This document shows positions 9,055 to 19,964 of a DNA stretch of 64,000 nt, in pieces. The first letter of the stretch is position 1; every line of letters starts with the position of its first letter. A model generated the notes under the pieces. That model did not search any database. It worked only from the letters and a program-made list of their open reading frames with translations, and was not told where the DNA came from. The stretch covers positions 248,001-312,000 of the forward strand of contig JAVJAP010000337.1 in NCBI GenBank assembly GCA_034770075.1, in the 5' to 3' direction. Source of the DNA: Aralia elata (lineage: Eukaryota > Streptophyta > Magnoliopsida > Apiales > Araliaceae). Made by a program: the position numbers and the translations under genes.

Positions 9055-10848
9055 TGTTGTTCCGATTTATATATGAACAATTTACGCGCAAGTATACGCG
9101 GTCAACAAGTAATAAAGAGTAAGTAAAGTATCGATCCCACGAGGAATTATTACTAGTGTTTTCCAAGTATTAACCTTTTATCATCTCAATCTTATCTAAA
9201 CTAATGATTTTCTGTCTTTTTGGTGGTTTGGATTAATAAAGATAACATTAATAAAAGAACAATAGAAAGCTTTAAAGATAATGAAGATATGAGATTATAA
9301 TTTCTCCTATTGATTCATCTACCTCAACACACTTCCTGTTAAACCAAATTAATTATCACAGATTGTTAGTCGAGAACACGAAAGTGAGACAAGGCCATCT
9401 TTCGATGTACCAAGTCCATATCATATATAATCCACAAATGATAGAATAAACACGAACACCCACATTACCTAAACCACTATATGTCTATGTGATTTACAAA
9501 TAAATAGGGTTTAAGCTCAAGCTCTCAAATGACTACAAGTGGTGCTTCGGTATATGTCTATCCTAAGCACAAATCATACATTCCAACGCCATGTAGAACA
9601 TACAAACACATGCTATTATAATTAGATCTAAACCCATAATCCGTTTCTCAATTTCATATGGATTATCATGGTAATTGCTAGCTAGGCAATTAAGCAATTG
9701 AACACAAATCATAATAGACAATCCATGAATAGCTAATAAAACTAACAAGGAAGCATAGCAAAGTAAACTACACAACAAGATCCATTATAATCCCAAAATA
9801 GAGTTTAGTTCATGGTAACTACAAATAACATCATATTCAATTTATACATCATGTTGGATACAAAAATAGAAAGGAAACTAGGGATAAAACCACTTTTGTA
9901 GATTTTCATATGATGTTTGATGGGTTGAAGATGAACACTAGCTTCTCCTCCTTGATTTTGCAATCCTTGATGTTTTTGCTCTTTGGCCTTGCTTGATGTA
10001 GCTTGATTTTAGCACTTTGGCCCTCTAATTGGATGTATTTGGTAGCTTCCTCTCTCTAGTTTTGCTGATTTCTCCTTCCTATTATGCCTATTTCGTGCCT
10101 TCAACAGCTGCTATAAGTCCCTGGATGCCCTAACCTAGCTTAGCACCTCCAAAATGACCAAAAAACCCAAAAACTCTGCTGCTGCTGTCCGCGACGAGCT
10201 CGCCCCGGCGAGCTTTTTGGCCTAAGAATTCTCGCCCCGGCGAGCTCTCGCCGCGGCGAGCAATTTGTGTAGGAAATTCCCGCCCCGGCGAGCTCTGGAA
10301 AAACGACCATAACTTCTTCGTCCGAACTCGGATTAAGGCGATTAAGTAGGCTATGGAAAGCTAAGAAGTAGCTCTACAACTTTTATAACTGGAGCTCATC
10401 GAGATAATGGCCGGAGAAAGGTTCAAATTGATCCCGAAGCAACTGCTGTGTAAAAGTCATGCAAAATCCGATGGTAAAATGACCATAACTCTCTCAAACT
10501 AACTTCAAATTTGATGATTCCGGATGCTCTGGAAAGCTAAGATCAAAATCTACAACTTTCGTTCTTTGAGTTTGGAGAGATTAGGACTGTATCATGGGTC
10601 AAATTGAGAAACAAACAGCTGGAATGCCAAATTCGAGCCAAAAACGCAACGACTCAAGGGGCCTTTATTTCAATTCCTACAAAACCAAGTAAAAACACAT
10701 AAAAGCACATAAATACATATAAAAGTAATACAAAACTACATTACACAACAATAAGATGAAAACATATAAAACCAAACGAAATAGCTAAAGACTTACAAAT
10801 TATTAAGGCTAAAAGTACCCAATTTGTGTATATAAAACACACTCATCA
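9055..10848 (-). repeat. 5' LTR of A'
   Basis: Near-identical partner of 4730-6521, bounded by tgttgttccg on the primer-site side and cactcatca next to the duplication. The 71-aa ORF present in both LTRs (9563-9778 and 5237-5452) is LTR sequence and not a supported gene. Confidence 0.92.
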
Positions 10849-10853
10849 CCTAT
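10849..10853. repeat. Target-site duplication of A', right copy
   Basis: cctat, identical to 4725-4729. Confidence 0.9.
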
Positions 10854-11819
10854 CTCTCCACAATTGAAGCAACCTCCTTTCTTCGCCTTAGGACAATTGG
10901 GCGATATATGCCCTTCTTGTCCACAGGTATAACAAACCATCTTTCCCTTCATGCACTCTCTCGAGTGACCCTTTCCGCACTTCCCACATACCGGCCTTTT
11001 CTGCTGCGTGTTCCCTTGCTGCATTTCAGAATTGCTACCCCCACTGCTCCATTGACGCTTCCTGCTGTTGCCGCCACCACTGCTAACATTCACATTTCCT
11101 CCTTCTACCTTCTTCTTGTTCCTTTCCCGATTATATTTCGAAACCGCTTCACTCCCACCTTCGGCAATGAGAGCTTTCTCCAACAAGGTTGAGAACGATG
11201 TAATTTGCAAAATCGCTACCTTGCTGTAGATCCACGGCTTTAATCCATTCTCGAATCTCCTGGCCTTCCTCACCTCAGTATCCACCTGATGTGGGGCGAA
11301 TCTAGCCAATTCATTGAATTTTGCAGCGTACTCTGACACCGACAAATTTTCTTGCTTCAATTCTAGAAACTTGATCTCCATTTTTGCCTGCGTACTCTCA
11401 GGAAAGTAGTTCTCGAAAAACAACGTCTTGAAAGCTTCCCACGCCACGACTCCAGTTCCAACTTTGTTCTGACTGGCTTCCCACCAGAAGTTAGCCTCAC
11501 CTTTCATTAAGTAAGTAGCAAAAACTGTCTTCTGCTCCTCAGCAACTCTAGCAATGACAAAGGCCTTTTCAATCTCCTTTATCCACGACTGGGCCTCTAT
11601 CGGGTTCGCTGTTCCTCTAAACTCCGGAGGCCCTACTGCCTTGAAGTCTTTAAAATTGGGTAAGTGGTTGCCTGCCTGGTTTCCTGTAGTAGTGGTTTGA
11701 TTCCGCAAGGCTTCTGCCATCATGTTCACAAAATCTTGCATTGGGTTTGGTGAAGTTTCCTCTACATTGTTAACTGACTCTTCGATCCCATGGTTTCGTA
11801 GGATTCGTCTGGGCGGCAT
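10854..11819 (-). CDS. gag: Element A gag (3' end cut off by A')
   Basis: Start chosen at the Met of MPPRRIL (11819), which matches the gag start of element E (MPLKRQP); five further codons upstream are open. The capsid region has the retrotransposon-gag signature WWEA (about residue 115), LFFENYFP, SVSEYAAKFNELARFAP and GLKPWIYSK. A basic linker follows, then zinc knuckles: an unusual CX2CX3HX3C (CGKCGKGHSREC), a canonical CX2CX4HX4C (CYTCGQEGHISPNC), and the start of a third that is cut at its fourth position by A'. The reading frame runs a further 13 codons into the A' LTR before a stop. It packages the element's RNA in related elements; this copy would yield a protein with two complete knuckles and no fused pol. 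Confidence 0.9.
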
Positions 11820-12334
11820 TATCTGTTTAAGCAAACCCTAACACGTTACTCGGGCTTCCTTAAAACATAAGTATTCAGCATGTATATAGTAATCACATGA
11901 CTCTTGTGTGGGAGTTTTAGATTACCCAACCTCGGAAATTCTGCTTTCCCGATTAGTGATTTAAGTTACTAAGATACCGATTCAGTCTCACTGAATTAAC
12001 ATAATCATTGCATAAATGGTATATCAAGTAAAATTCTCAAGTACCTACCATAATAATGCATCTATATTCATATACCGACTTAAGCGTCTTACACGTTTAT
12101 CACGGGTATATTGTCATAATTGCTACCATCCCATTTAATATAACAAAAGGTGGGATTCACTTAAACCATTCTTTCCTACCTACATAATTGGGAAGTACAT
12201 CCTACATACGAACTCCCTCGTACCTTGTTGAGGTTAATATAACTCTAGTAAATCAAATGGTAGTACCAATAACACTGCTCAAGGCATAACCACCTACTTC
12301 CACTATCCTCTAAGGGACACAAGGTGGATGCAAC
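11820..12334 (-). other. Spacer between upstream ORF and gag in element A
   Basis: About 515 bases of AT-rich leader without a credible ORF. Element E has a spacer of similar length (39965-40516). Confidence 0.6.
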
Positions 12335-12697
12335 TCAACGCTTGCCCTTGCTACTGGAGGGCAGATCCATCCATCTGGCATCGAACTGCATCCAGACAAT
12401 GTCTAAGGCTCGCTCCAATTCAACTATCTTCGCATCCTTAGTCTTTACCTCATCCTTCAATTGTCCTAACTGCAGCTCCCTTAACAGCAGCCTTCCTCGC
12501 AACTCGGCTAACTCAGCCTGAGCCTGGTAAGCAGCGTCCTTGTACTGTTGTTCAGAAATCTGGTGGATGTGGTTCTGCGTCTCTAATTGTTTAGCCCTAA
12601 CCTCTAGCTCGGCGTTCCTTGCCAGCAAATCTCCTATCACATCAGGCTCTATGGGCTCCTGGTTCACTGGACAGCTATCCTGACTCTCGTCCGACAT
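12335..12697 (-). CDS. Element A upstream ORF: small coiled-coil protein of unknown function
   Basis: About 120 codons from the Met at 12697 (13 further upstream codons are open, but the Met of MSDESQD fits an acidic start like that in element E). The N-terminus is acidic; the body is a heptad-like coiled coil rich in Leu, Glu, Gln and Ala (about residues 25-100); the C-terminus is short and basic (SSSKGKR). It lies about 190 bases downstream of the primer site and 515 bases upstream of gag, on the same strand. The E counterpart (39341-39964) shares the core pattern RN.EL..R...LE.QN..HQ followed by QYK..AYQ; I count about 23 identities over 51 positions by eye. No enzyme motif is visible. It could be a structural or RNA-binding helper of gag, or a captured host coiled coil. 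Function unknown. Confidence 0.6.
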   Translation of the reverse strand: MSDESQDSCPVNQEPIEPDVIGDLLARNAELEVRAKQLETQNHIHQISEQQYKDAAYQAQAELAELRGRLLLRELQLGQLKDEVKTKDAKIVELERALDIVWMQFDARWMDLPSSSKGKR

Positions 12698-12889
12698 CCT
12701 ACACACACCACACAAATAGATCAACATCAGTACCACAATAAAATATATTCATTGATGAAATGAAATGATATTTTATTTGGTACGACTAGAACTCTATGAA
12801 TCTCCCCGACCCATCACCTACATACTCTATGTGATTTTTCTACTAAGGTTATATCCTAGGTTTCTTATCCCTAACGTTTATAACCTATA

Positions 12890-12901
12890 GCTCTGATACC
12901 A
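12890..12901 (-). other. Primer-binding site of element A (tRNA-iMet)
   Basis: The minus strand reads TGGTATCAGAGC, complementary to the 3' end of initiator tRNA-Met, five bases from the LTR end (gggggtgtca). Confidence 0.92.
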
Positions 12902-14376
12902 ACCTATGACACCCCCAAAATCCGGGTTTCCTAACCTCGAATTCGGTGCTCACGATTTCTCAATAACAACATACTTTCTAACTAAATGCGGAATAATAAA
13001 CATACATTGTTTATCGAATAGAATTAAAGTCTTACAATTCCGGTCCCAAGGTTCTTTAACCTTAACATAAAACGTACTCTTAAATACAAATAAGGGTTCA
13101 CTTAATCAAACCACATTCAGAAATAGCTAGTACATAGGCACTAACGGGCATCTACTCTTGCACCTTCCATTTTCCTTTGTCTCCCCTAGACGTTTCTGCC
13201 TTAGCTGAAATAAAGATCATGATATAGCAAGGGTAAGCAACTAATTTGCTTAACAAGTATATACACAAAGAGATATATCATGATAGAAGGAAATTCCGCT
13301 TTCAATGTTCAACAACAGTATAAAAGTGTGGAGGAGCATTGAATTAATAAACAACAGTTGAATATTCGAATAATTGAATGACAATTACTGAGTGGTTTGA
13401 AATAACCAAGGACGTTTTCCAAGGTTCTCAGCATGTAAGCTGAACCTCTTAAAAAGTTTTGGTAATCGAGGGGATCAGCCTCTCATACCCCGTGATTTAT
13501 GCATAAACACTTAATAACCAGCATTGATATCATGCCTTAAACAAGTTTATCCTTTTCTCAGCCAAGAGTTCTTACCACAACAATTTAATAAGAACAGCTT
13601 TTAAAATACCATTGTCTTAACCAATTTAGACATGCTGGATCTAGCTGATACAAATAGCATAGATCGATCTCATAAACAATTCATACTTGGAAGAACTTTA
13701 ATTAAATTTATAGTTCAATCATAATAGGATAGGAATTCAATTGCACAATGTGCGAATCTCAATAATCAATATAGATGTGAATAATCGACAATAATTATTC
13801 ACTAACATGCTTCGAAAATAATAACTCGAGATTGAGTTGGGGAACTTGCAATAATGTAAGAAGTTTAGGGTTAGGAACTTGCCTGTTTGCTCAGCTACAA
13901 ATAATTTTAGCTTTAACTATTTGGCCTTTGAAGAACCTAACATAAATAATGTCGGTCTATCAATTAGTACTGCGTAGTTGTACGCCGATACGCTTACTTA
14001 TGCTATTTATTTAACAATTTAAGAAATTCACATAGCACACAGTAAATAAACTATAGCAAATTTCATAAGGCACTTAATTGGCTTTTAGGTTGATGGTTTA
14101 AATAAATCAACCATGTATCCCTTAAGTAATAAACACTTATTAATCCCTTAAACAATTAATTATAATTGTTTAATTAATTAACATTACTTTTTCTTAATTA
14201 ACATTCATTTATTAAACCCTTAAAACAATTAATTATAATTGTTTAATTAATGAGCTATTTGAACTCTCTCTTATTTTATTAACTCTATCTTCATTTAATA
14301 GTAATTAATAACTAATTATATTCACTTATTATTCAATTATTAATTAAATAATAATCGAATTATAAATTTTAATTGT

Positions 14377-14820
14377 CTTTAATTATTATTTAAGATTAAA
14401 TAATAATTAATTAGGTTTGTTTATTATTTAAGGTTAATCGAAAAAAATTTAAAAATAAATAATTAATTAGTAAATATGAATTATCTTTAGTTATTATTTA
14501 ATAATAAATAATAACTAATTAGATTTATTTATTATTTAAGGTTACTCAAATAATAGCTAATTAACAAGTATGAATCACCTTTAGTTATTATTTAATAATA
14601 ACTAATTAGGTTTATTTATTATTTAATGTTAATCAAATAATAATTAATTAATTAGTGAGTAATACTCATCTTTAGTTATTATTTAATAATAAATAATAAC
14701 TAATTAGATTTATTTATTATTTAAAGTTAAATAAAAAAATAAATAATTAATTAGTGAGTAAGAGTTACCTTTAGTTATTATCTAATAGTAAATAATAACT
14801 AATTAGGTTTATTCATCAAT
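14377..14820. repeat. AT-rich tandem repeat of about 100 bp in the LTR of element A
   Basis: Five units starting at about 14377, 14485, 14579, 14670 and 14769 share ctttagttattatttaata, then aataactaattag and tttatttattattta. Periods are 108, 94, 91 and 99 bases. It lies in the transcribed R/U5 part. Confidence 0.75.
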
Positions 14821-15932
14821 AAAATAAATAAATAAATAAATAAATAATTTACTATACATGTAAAATATAATAGCATATAAGGCTATTATTTTATTACTTT
14901 TATTCATACTTAATTATAAATCAATAATAATCAAATATTTATTTTATTTCTTATTCATCGATAAATGATAAATAATTATTTTACTAATTTATTCATATGT
15001 AATTATTAATTAAATATTTATTATTTATGATAAACAATCAATAATGACTTATTAATTTTTATTTATACTTAATTATTATTTAATGTTAGTTAAAATAATA
15101 ATTAAATATTTATCATCTTTATTTATTGATAAAGAATAAATAATTATTTTGTTTACTGTACTAGTTAACTAATTCACTTGCAGGTATATTATTAGCTTCA
15201 AACCACTATTTAAGCCAATATTCAAACTCTGCATCTTTCATTTCAACCTAACAAAGTTATTACCCAACATAATAAGCAACAATCCTAACAGATTATGGCA
15301 GTACTGAAGTCGAATCCTGTACCCATCCCAAACGGAAAACAAAAGAAACCCAAATTGAAGTTCTTCAACATACAGAGGTTTTAAACCCAAGCAATTTATC
15401 ACAACAGCAGATTTCTAAATCCAATAGACCAACACAATACCATAGCAGATTTGCAACCTAGACAAGAACAACCTAATACAATAATATACAGGGTGTAACT
15501 TCAATCAAACAACCTATCACAGTGATACAACCCAATTGGTAACATAATACACTACCAGATGGTCAAACGCAACCCAAAACAATGTAATTAAAATCAATAT
15601 TATCGGTTGCCACAACAGTTTCTCAATCCCAGCGATACAACCACAGTTTCACGCCAAAACAATGCAGTATAGTGTATAATATACAGCCAACACAGTCGGC
15701 AATATCAAACCAGTTACAAAAAAAAAAAATCTACATAAAACCTAACACCAAACTATCACAGTGGTTAATTAAACCCATTGTTATACCTTTAATCCAATCG
15801 AACCTCTGCTCTTCTTCTCCTAATTCACGCCGGCGACTAACTTCCCTTCTCTCTCTCTCCCTCTTTGTGATTTTTATTCTTTTTTTTTTACAATTTCGGC
15901 AGCCTTGAATTAGGGTTTGGGGAAAGGCCTCA

Positions 15933-15939
15933 ATTTATA
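15933..15939 (-). promoter_or_regulatory. TATA box of element A promoter (5' LTR)
   Basis: TATAAAT on the minus strand, followed downstream by a GA-rich leader (about 15900-15840). Transcription would start near 15905, giving a leader of about 4 kb before gag. Confidence 0.5.
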
Positions 15940-16948
15940 CTAGAAATTTTTCCCAAATTGGTTTGGGTATTACCTAACTTGGCCGGTTAAGGACTGACAG
16001 TAGGAGAGGGAAATGTCGTCCGGTCGTTCCCATCGAGTCGACTGACATCGCCGGCAGCCTCGAGCCACGCGTGCCCTCACCGGTCATGTCGCTGAAATCC
16101 TGGGACTCTTGGTCCGATTGCCAAACCCTTGGTTGCTTCGGTTGCCCCTTGAATCGTTCGCTCGCTTCGAGCCGTCGCCGGCGCACGCCTGGCGACACCT
16201 CCTTCCCGTCCCGTCTCTCGCTTGTCTCGCTCGATTGACTGGGTTTGGTTTTCCCCCTTTTGCTCGGCTGTTTGATTTGAGATGTTAGGATTTGAGGGGT
16301 TAGGGTTTGGTTTCCCCCCTTTTGCTCGGTTGCAATTGATTTGAGAGATGGAGACTTTGCTCGGTTATCTGAGTTGAGGGGTGTATCCCAACTCGACTTC
16401 ACCGGTTAATAAAAGAAGGGAATTGGGTTTTGGTTTGGCTGGAAAGAATTTGGGCTCAACCCAATAGGGTTGGGCCGGTTGAATTAAATAGAAAATGGCC
16501 CAATAAGAATTAAAAAAAATTGGGTCCAAGAAAGAAATGGGTTAATCCATTTATTAGAATTAATAAGACCACACTTTTAAATTAAATAACTAACTTAATT
16601 AATTAATAAAAAAAAATATTTATCTTAGACATATTTCTTTATTCGAATTTTAATCCGATAATAATAAAGTTATTTATTCAATTTCTTCCCAATTTCCTTA
16701 CCAAATCAATTGTTAGGGATTAAGTCATTAATTTATTTAAACTATTGATGAGCCTCTTTAATGCAAGGAAAATTAGTGGACCACATATGTATATAATTAA
16801 ATAATAATACCTACACGGATCCAATTAAATTTGTAAAATTAAATAAAACGAATTTTATTTATCAAATTAAATTTGATACAACGTTTGAAAATTCCTGGAC
16901 ATTACATTCCATCTTCGAGAATGAGGAAGAACGCTCCCACTAACCTTC

Positions 16949-17908
16949 TTATCTCATCAAAATTGATCGTTGTAGCTTACAGACTTGGTTTGTTCCAACC
17001 GTTGAAACAAAACCCTCTGGTTGTATCATATATACATTCTCCTCAAGCTCTCCATTGAGGAAGGCCGTTTTTACGTCCATTTGCCAGATTTTATAGTCAT
17101 AATAAGCTGCAATTGCAAGCAAAATCTGAATGGACTTGAGCATAGCTACTGGGGAGAAAGTTTCATCATAGTCAACTCCTTGTCTTTGTTTGAAACCTTT
17201 TGCAACCAGTCGGACCTTATAAGTCTCTACCTTGCCGTCCGCTCCAGTCTTTCTCTTAAAGACCCATTTGCACCCAATAGGCTTAATACCCTCAGGTGGT
17301 GAAACCAAAGTCCATACTTGGTTTTCATACATGGAGTCCATCTCGGATTTCATGGCTTCTAGCCATTTCTCTGAGTCTTTTCTACTCATAGCCTCTTCGT
17401 AAGTCAATGGATTATTATCATCTATGATGTGTACCTCATCATCATCCTCTATGATGAATTCATACCTTTCAGGTATCTTTGGTACTCTTCCAGATTTACG
17501 AATAGGTTGTGATACATTAGGTTCTTCCACTCGGTTAGGTACCTGACTTTGATTCGTAGTATTTTGTGGTTCTTGAACTTCTTCAAGATATTTCTTACTC
17601 CCACTGACCCCTTCAAGGATAAACTCCTTTTCCAAGAAGGCAGCGTGTTTCGCAACAAACACCTTTTGATCATTGGGATGAAAGAAATAATACCCTACAG
17701 TTTCTTTAGGGTATCCCACAAATCTACACTTGTCGGATCTAGTCTTTAACTTATCATGTTCAAACCTTTTGATATAAGCTGGACAACCCCAAGTCTTAAC
17801 ATACTTAAGATTTGGTTTTCTCCCTGTCCATAATTCATATGGGGTCTTTGGGACGAATTTGGTAGGTACCTTGTTAAGTAGATATGCAGCCGTTTCTAGG
17901 GCATAACC
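16949..17908 (-). pseudogene. pol: Element B integrase C-terminus and N-terminal reverse transcriptase
   Basis: Open frame read from about 17908 down (first Met at 17719). It starts with an integrase C-terminal/linker region (a YELWTGRKPN-like motif near 17840, FVGYPKET near 17715), continues through a Ser/Pro-rich linker, then the RVT_2 reverse transcriptase start: WLEAMKSEMDSM, CKWVFKRKTGADG, YKVRLVAKGF, VDYDETFSPV and MDVKTAFLNGELEE (first catalytic Asp). The frame ends after CKLQRSI; the next 45 bases look like RT sequence with two internal deletions up to a KVSGS-like box, where element A begins. An in-frame TAG at 17909-17911 replaces a Trp expected before GYALET. Confidence 0.8.
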
Positions 17909-17911
17909 CTA

Positions 17912-18460
17912 GAAAGATATTGGAAGGATGGTAAAACTCATCATGGAACGAACCATGTCCAACAATGTTCGATTTCTCCTTTTAGATACACCATTCAGCT
18001 GTGGCGTCCCTAGTGGAGTCCATTGTGAGATTATACCATTTTCTTTGAGAAAATTGAGAAACTCATTGGTTAAATATTCCCCTCCTCGATCCGATCGAAT
18101 AATTTTAATACTTTTACCAGTTTACTTCTCTACTTCACTTCTGAATTCTTTGAACTTTTCAAACGATTCAGATTTGTATTTCATTAAATACATATATCCA
18201 AATCTAGAATGATCATCAGTGAAAGTAATAAAATAAGAATACCCTCCTCGTGCATTCGTTGTCATAGGTCCACATACGTCTGTAGGTACCAATGCTAACA
18301 ACTCTGTAACCCTTTCTCCTTTTCCACTAAAAAGAGATTTAGTGATTTTACCCATGAGACAAGATTCACAAGTTGGATATGAATTGTAATTAGATAGCTC
18401 TAAAAGCCCATCTTTATGTAACTTCGTTAATCTTGTTTCATTGATATGACCGAGTCTACA
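17912..18460 (-). pseudogene. pol: Element B integrase core
   Basis: It contains TDVCGP (first catalytic Asp) and GGYSYFITFTDDHSR in the 18355-18122 part, a stop TAA at 18122-18124, then the SDRGGEY motif (second Asp, about 18080) and GVSKRRNR (about 17985-17967). Copia integrases have Glu in that last motif (GVSERRNR); here codon 17981-17983 is AAA, so the third catalytic residue is Lys. Both the stop and this change would abolish integration. Confidence 0.78.
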
Positions 18461-18463
18461 GTG

Positions 18464-18970
18464 CTACATAAAGGTACAATTAACATCATCTCTTTTCCTT
18501 TTCTTAGTTTGTTCAACTTGAAGTATATTTTTATGCAAGTCAAGTATGTAAAGTCCATTCAGTAAATTGCCAACACCATATAAAATATTTTTATTATAAA
18601 TGGAACAACTGTTGTTCTTTATTATAATATCAAAACCATCCATATCCAATACAGAAATTGAAATAATGTTTCTAATAAGTGTTGGAACATAATAACAATT
18701 ATTTAAACTAATGGACTTGCCCGTAGGCAGTGCTAAACAATAAGTTATTACAGCTAATGAAGCAATCTTTGCTCCATTTCCCACTCGTAGGACGACTTCA
18801 TCCTTGTTCAGCTTTCTACTTCTGCTTAGTCCCTGCATATTATTACATATGTGAGAATTACAGCTGATATCCAATACCCAAGTAAAATTTTGACTTTCAG
18901 AAAAATTAATTTCAATCATGAACAAACCTAAATCGAAAGTCGAAGCTTCTACAAGCTTCTTTTGGTCCAC
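18464..18970 (-). pseudogene. pol: Element B protease/pre-integrase region
   Basis: A 168-codon frame. WVLDISCNSHIC is the copia protease signature, normally W-[IV]-L-D-[ST]-G-[AC]-[ST]-x-H: the Asp is kept but the following Ser-Gly has become Ile-Ser, so activity is unlikely. Next comes a pre-integrase segment with NCYYVPTLIRNIISISVLDMDGF, NKNILYGVGNLLNGLYILDL and a lysine-rich end. Confidence 0.75.
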
Positions 18971-19765
18971 AAGATACTCCTTGCAGTTCCTCTTTCAGTG
19001 TCCTGGCTTATTGCAATGCTAGCAAATTCCTTTGCTATCTGGATTAGGTTTCTTTTTATCCTTTCTCTTTGCCTTGCCCTTAGCCTTCTTGTTTTTCTTC
19101 TTTTCAGAAGATACCTTGGCCTCTTCCTTTTCTTGGAAGAATCATCCACTAGTAAGACTTAGTTCTTGTTAGATGAGAAGTGACCTTCAGCAGTTTTCAG
19201 CATGTTAAGTAACTCAGGCAAGCTGACATCCAACTTATTCATGTGAAAATTCACAACAAATTGTGAAAAGGTCCAGGAGTGACTGCAAGATCAAATCTTG
19301 ATTTAACTCTCCATCCATCACGAACCCAAGATGTCCAAGTTGTTCAATCAGATTGATCATCTTAAGGACATGAGTCTCAACGGCAGTGCCCTCGGTCATA
19401 CGAGATCGGAAGAGCTCCTTAGATATCTGATATCTTGCAGTCCTACTTTGCTCACCATACAACTCTTTGAGGTGTAGCAATATAGTAGGAGCATCCATAG
19501 TTTCATGCTGACGCTGAAGCTCGTTACTCATGGATACAAGCATGATGCATTGAGCCAAGATTGCATCATCTTGCCACTTTCTGAAAGTAGCAATCTCTTC
19601 CTCAAAGGCTATTTCTGTAACATTTGCAGGGACTGGCGAATTTAGGACGTAAGAAATCTTTTCAGCAGTGAGAACAATTCTCAGATTCCTTAACTAGTCC
19701 GTGTAATTCGGTCCGGTCAGTTTGTTAACATCAAGTATGCTACGCAGTGATAGTGAGTTTGACAT
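18971..19765 (-). pseudogene. gag: Element B gag
   Basis: Start at the ATG 19765-19763 (MSNSLSLRSILDVNKL). An in-frame TAG at 19694-19696 stands where gag normally has Trp (NYTD-W-LRN). The central part (19558-19235) keeps LHLKELYGEQSRTARYQISKEL- and MTEGTAVETHVLKMI-like motifs of copia gags. A CX2CX4HX4C zinc knuckle is present near 19010-19030, but with stops in place of Tyr and Trp. The shadow frame at 18949-19149 is not a gene. Confidence 0.75.
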
Positions 19766-19964
19766 TTTTAAATTCTGCATGTGAAATAGACAACATTTTA
19801 GCATACATTCATTTAATTAATTACCAAAATAATTTAGGTCTTTATTTTTAAATTGGTATCTCTCACTTTTTCATCAAACTATATTACCCTCAATATATAG
19901 TTCGGCAAATCTAATTAAAGATTTGCTAGTGAGAATAAGGATCTCATTTCAAATGTATATAGCC

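Larger units (their letters stand above)
4730..10848 (-). mobile_element. Element A': non-autonomous Athila-lineage LTR retrotransposon
   Basis: Total 6,119 bp: LTRs of 1,792 and 1,794 bp around a 2,533-bp interior. LTRs begin TGATGAGTG and end CA when read on the minus strand. The primer site is complementary to tRNA-Asp, as in Athila elements. The interior carries only a gag C-terminal fragment and a protease fragment; reverse transcriptase, RNase H and integrase are absent. The interior also has the Athila-typical phrase ttgcctcccaagaagcgctt at about 7770. It sits in the gag-pol gene of element A in the same orientation, with perfect duplication cctat. The almost identical LTRs mean recent insertion, so it must have been moved by proteins from another element. 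Confidence 0.9.
1..16906 (-). mobile_element. Element A: Ty3/gypsy chromovirus (Tekay/Del-like), 3' LTR truncated by window edge
   Basis: Complete LTR retrotransposon apart from the part of its 3' LTR left of base 1. Reading along the minus strand: 5' LTR (16906-12907), tRNA-iMet primer site, small coiled-coil ORF, gag, protease, reverse transcriptase, RNase H, integrase with a chromodomain-like tail, polypurine tract, 3' LTR (1127 and leftwards). Domain order, tRNA-iMet primer and C-terminal tail point to the Tekay/Del group of plant chromoviruses. It inserted into the reverse transcriptase of copia element B: the base after its right end (16907 on) is B sequence. The expected 5-bp duplication on the right would be 16907-16911 (ttcca); its partner lies outside the window. 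The coding region is open except where element A' sits in it. Confidence 0.93.
12907..16906 (-). repeat. 5' LTR of element A (4,000 bp)
   Basis: Begins tgacaccccc and ends cattaca on the plus strand, so TG...CA. In element orientation the outer 1 kb (16906 to about 15905) is U3, ending at a TATA box, and the remaining about 3 kb is R plus U5. It includes a five-unit AT-rich repeat (14377-14820). The 15974-16402 ORF is the same LTR-borne frame as 197-625; I do not regard it as a gene. Confidence 0.92.
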
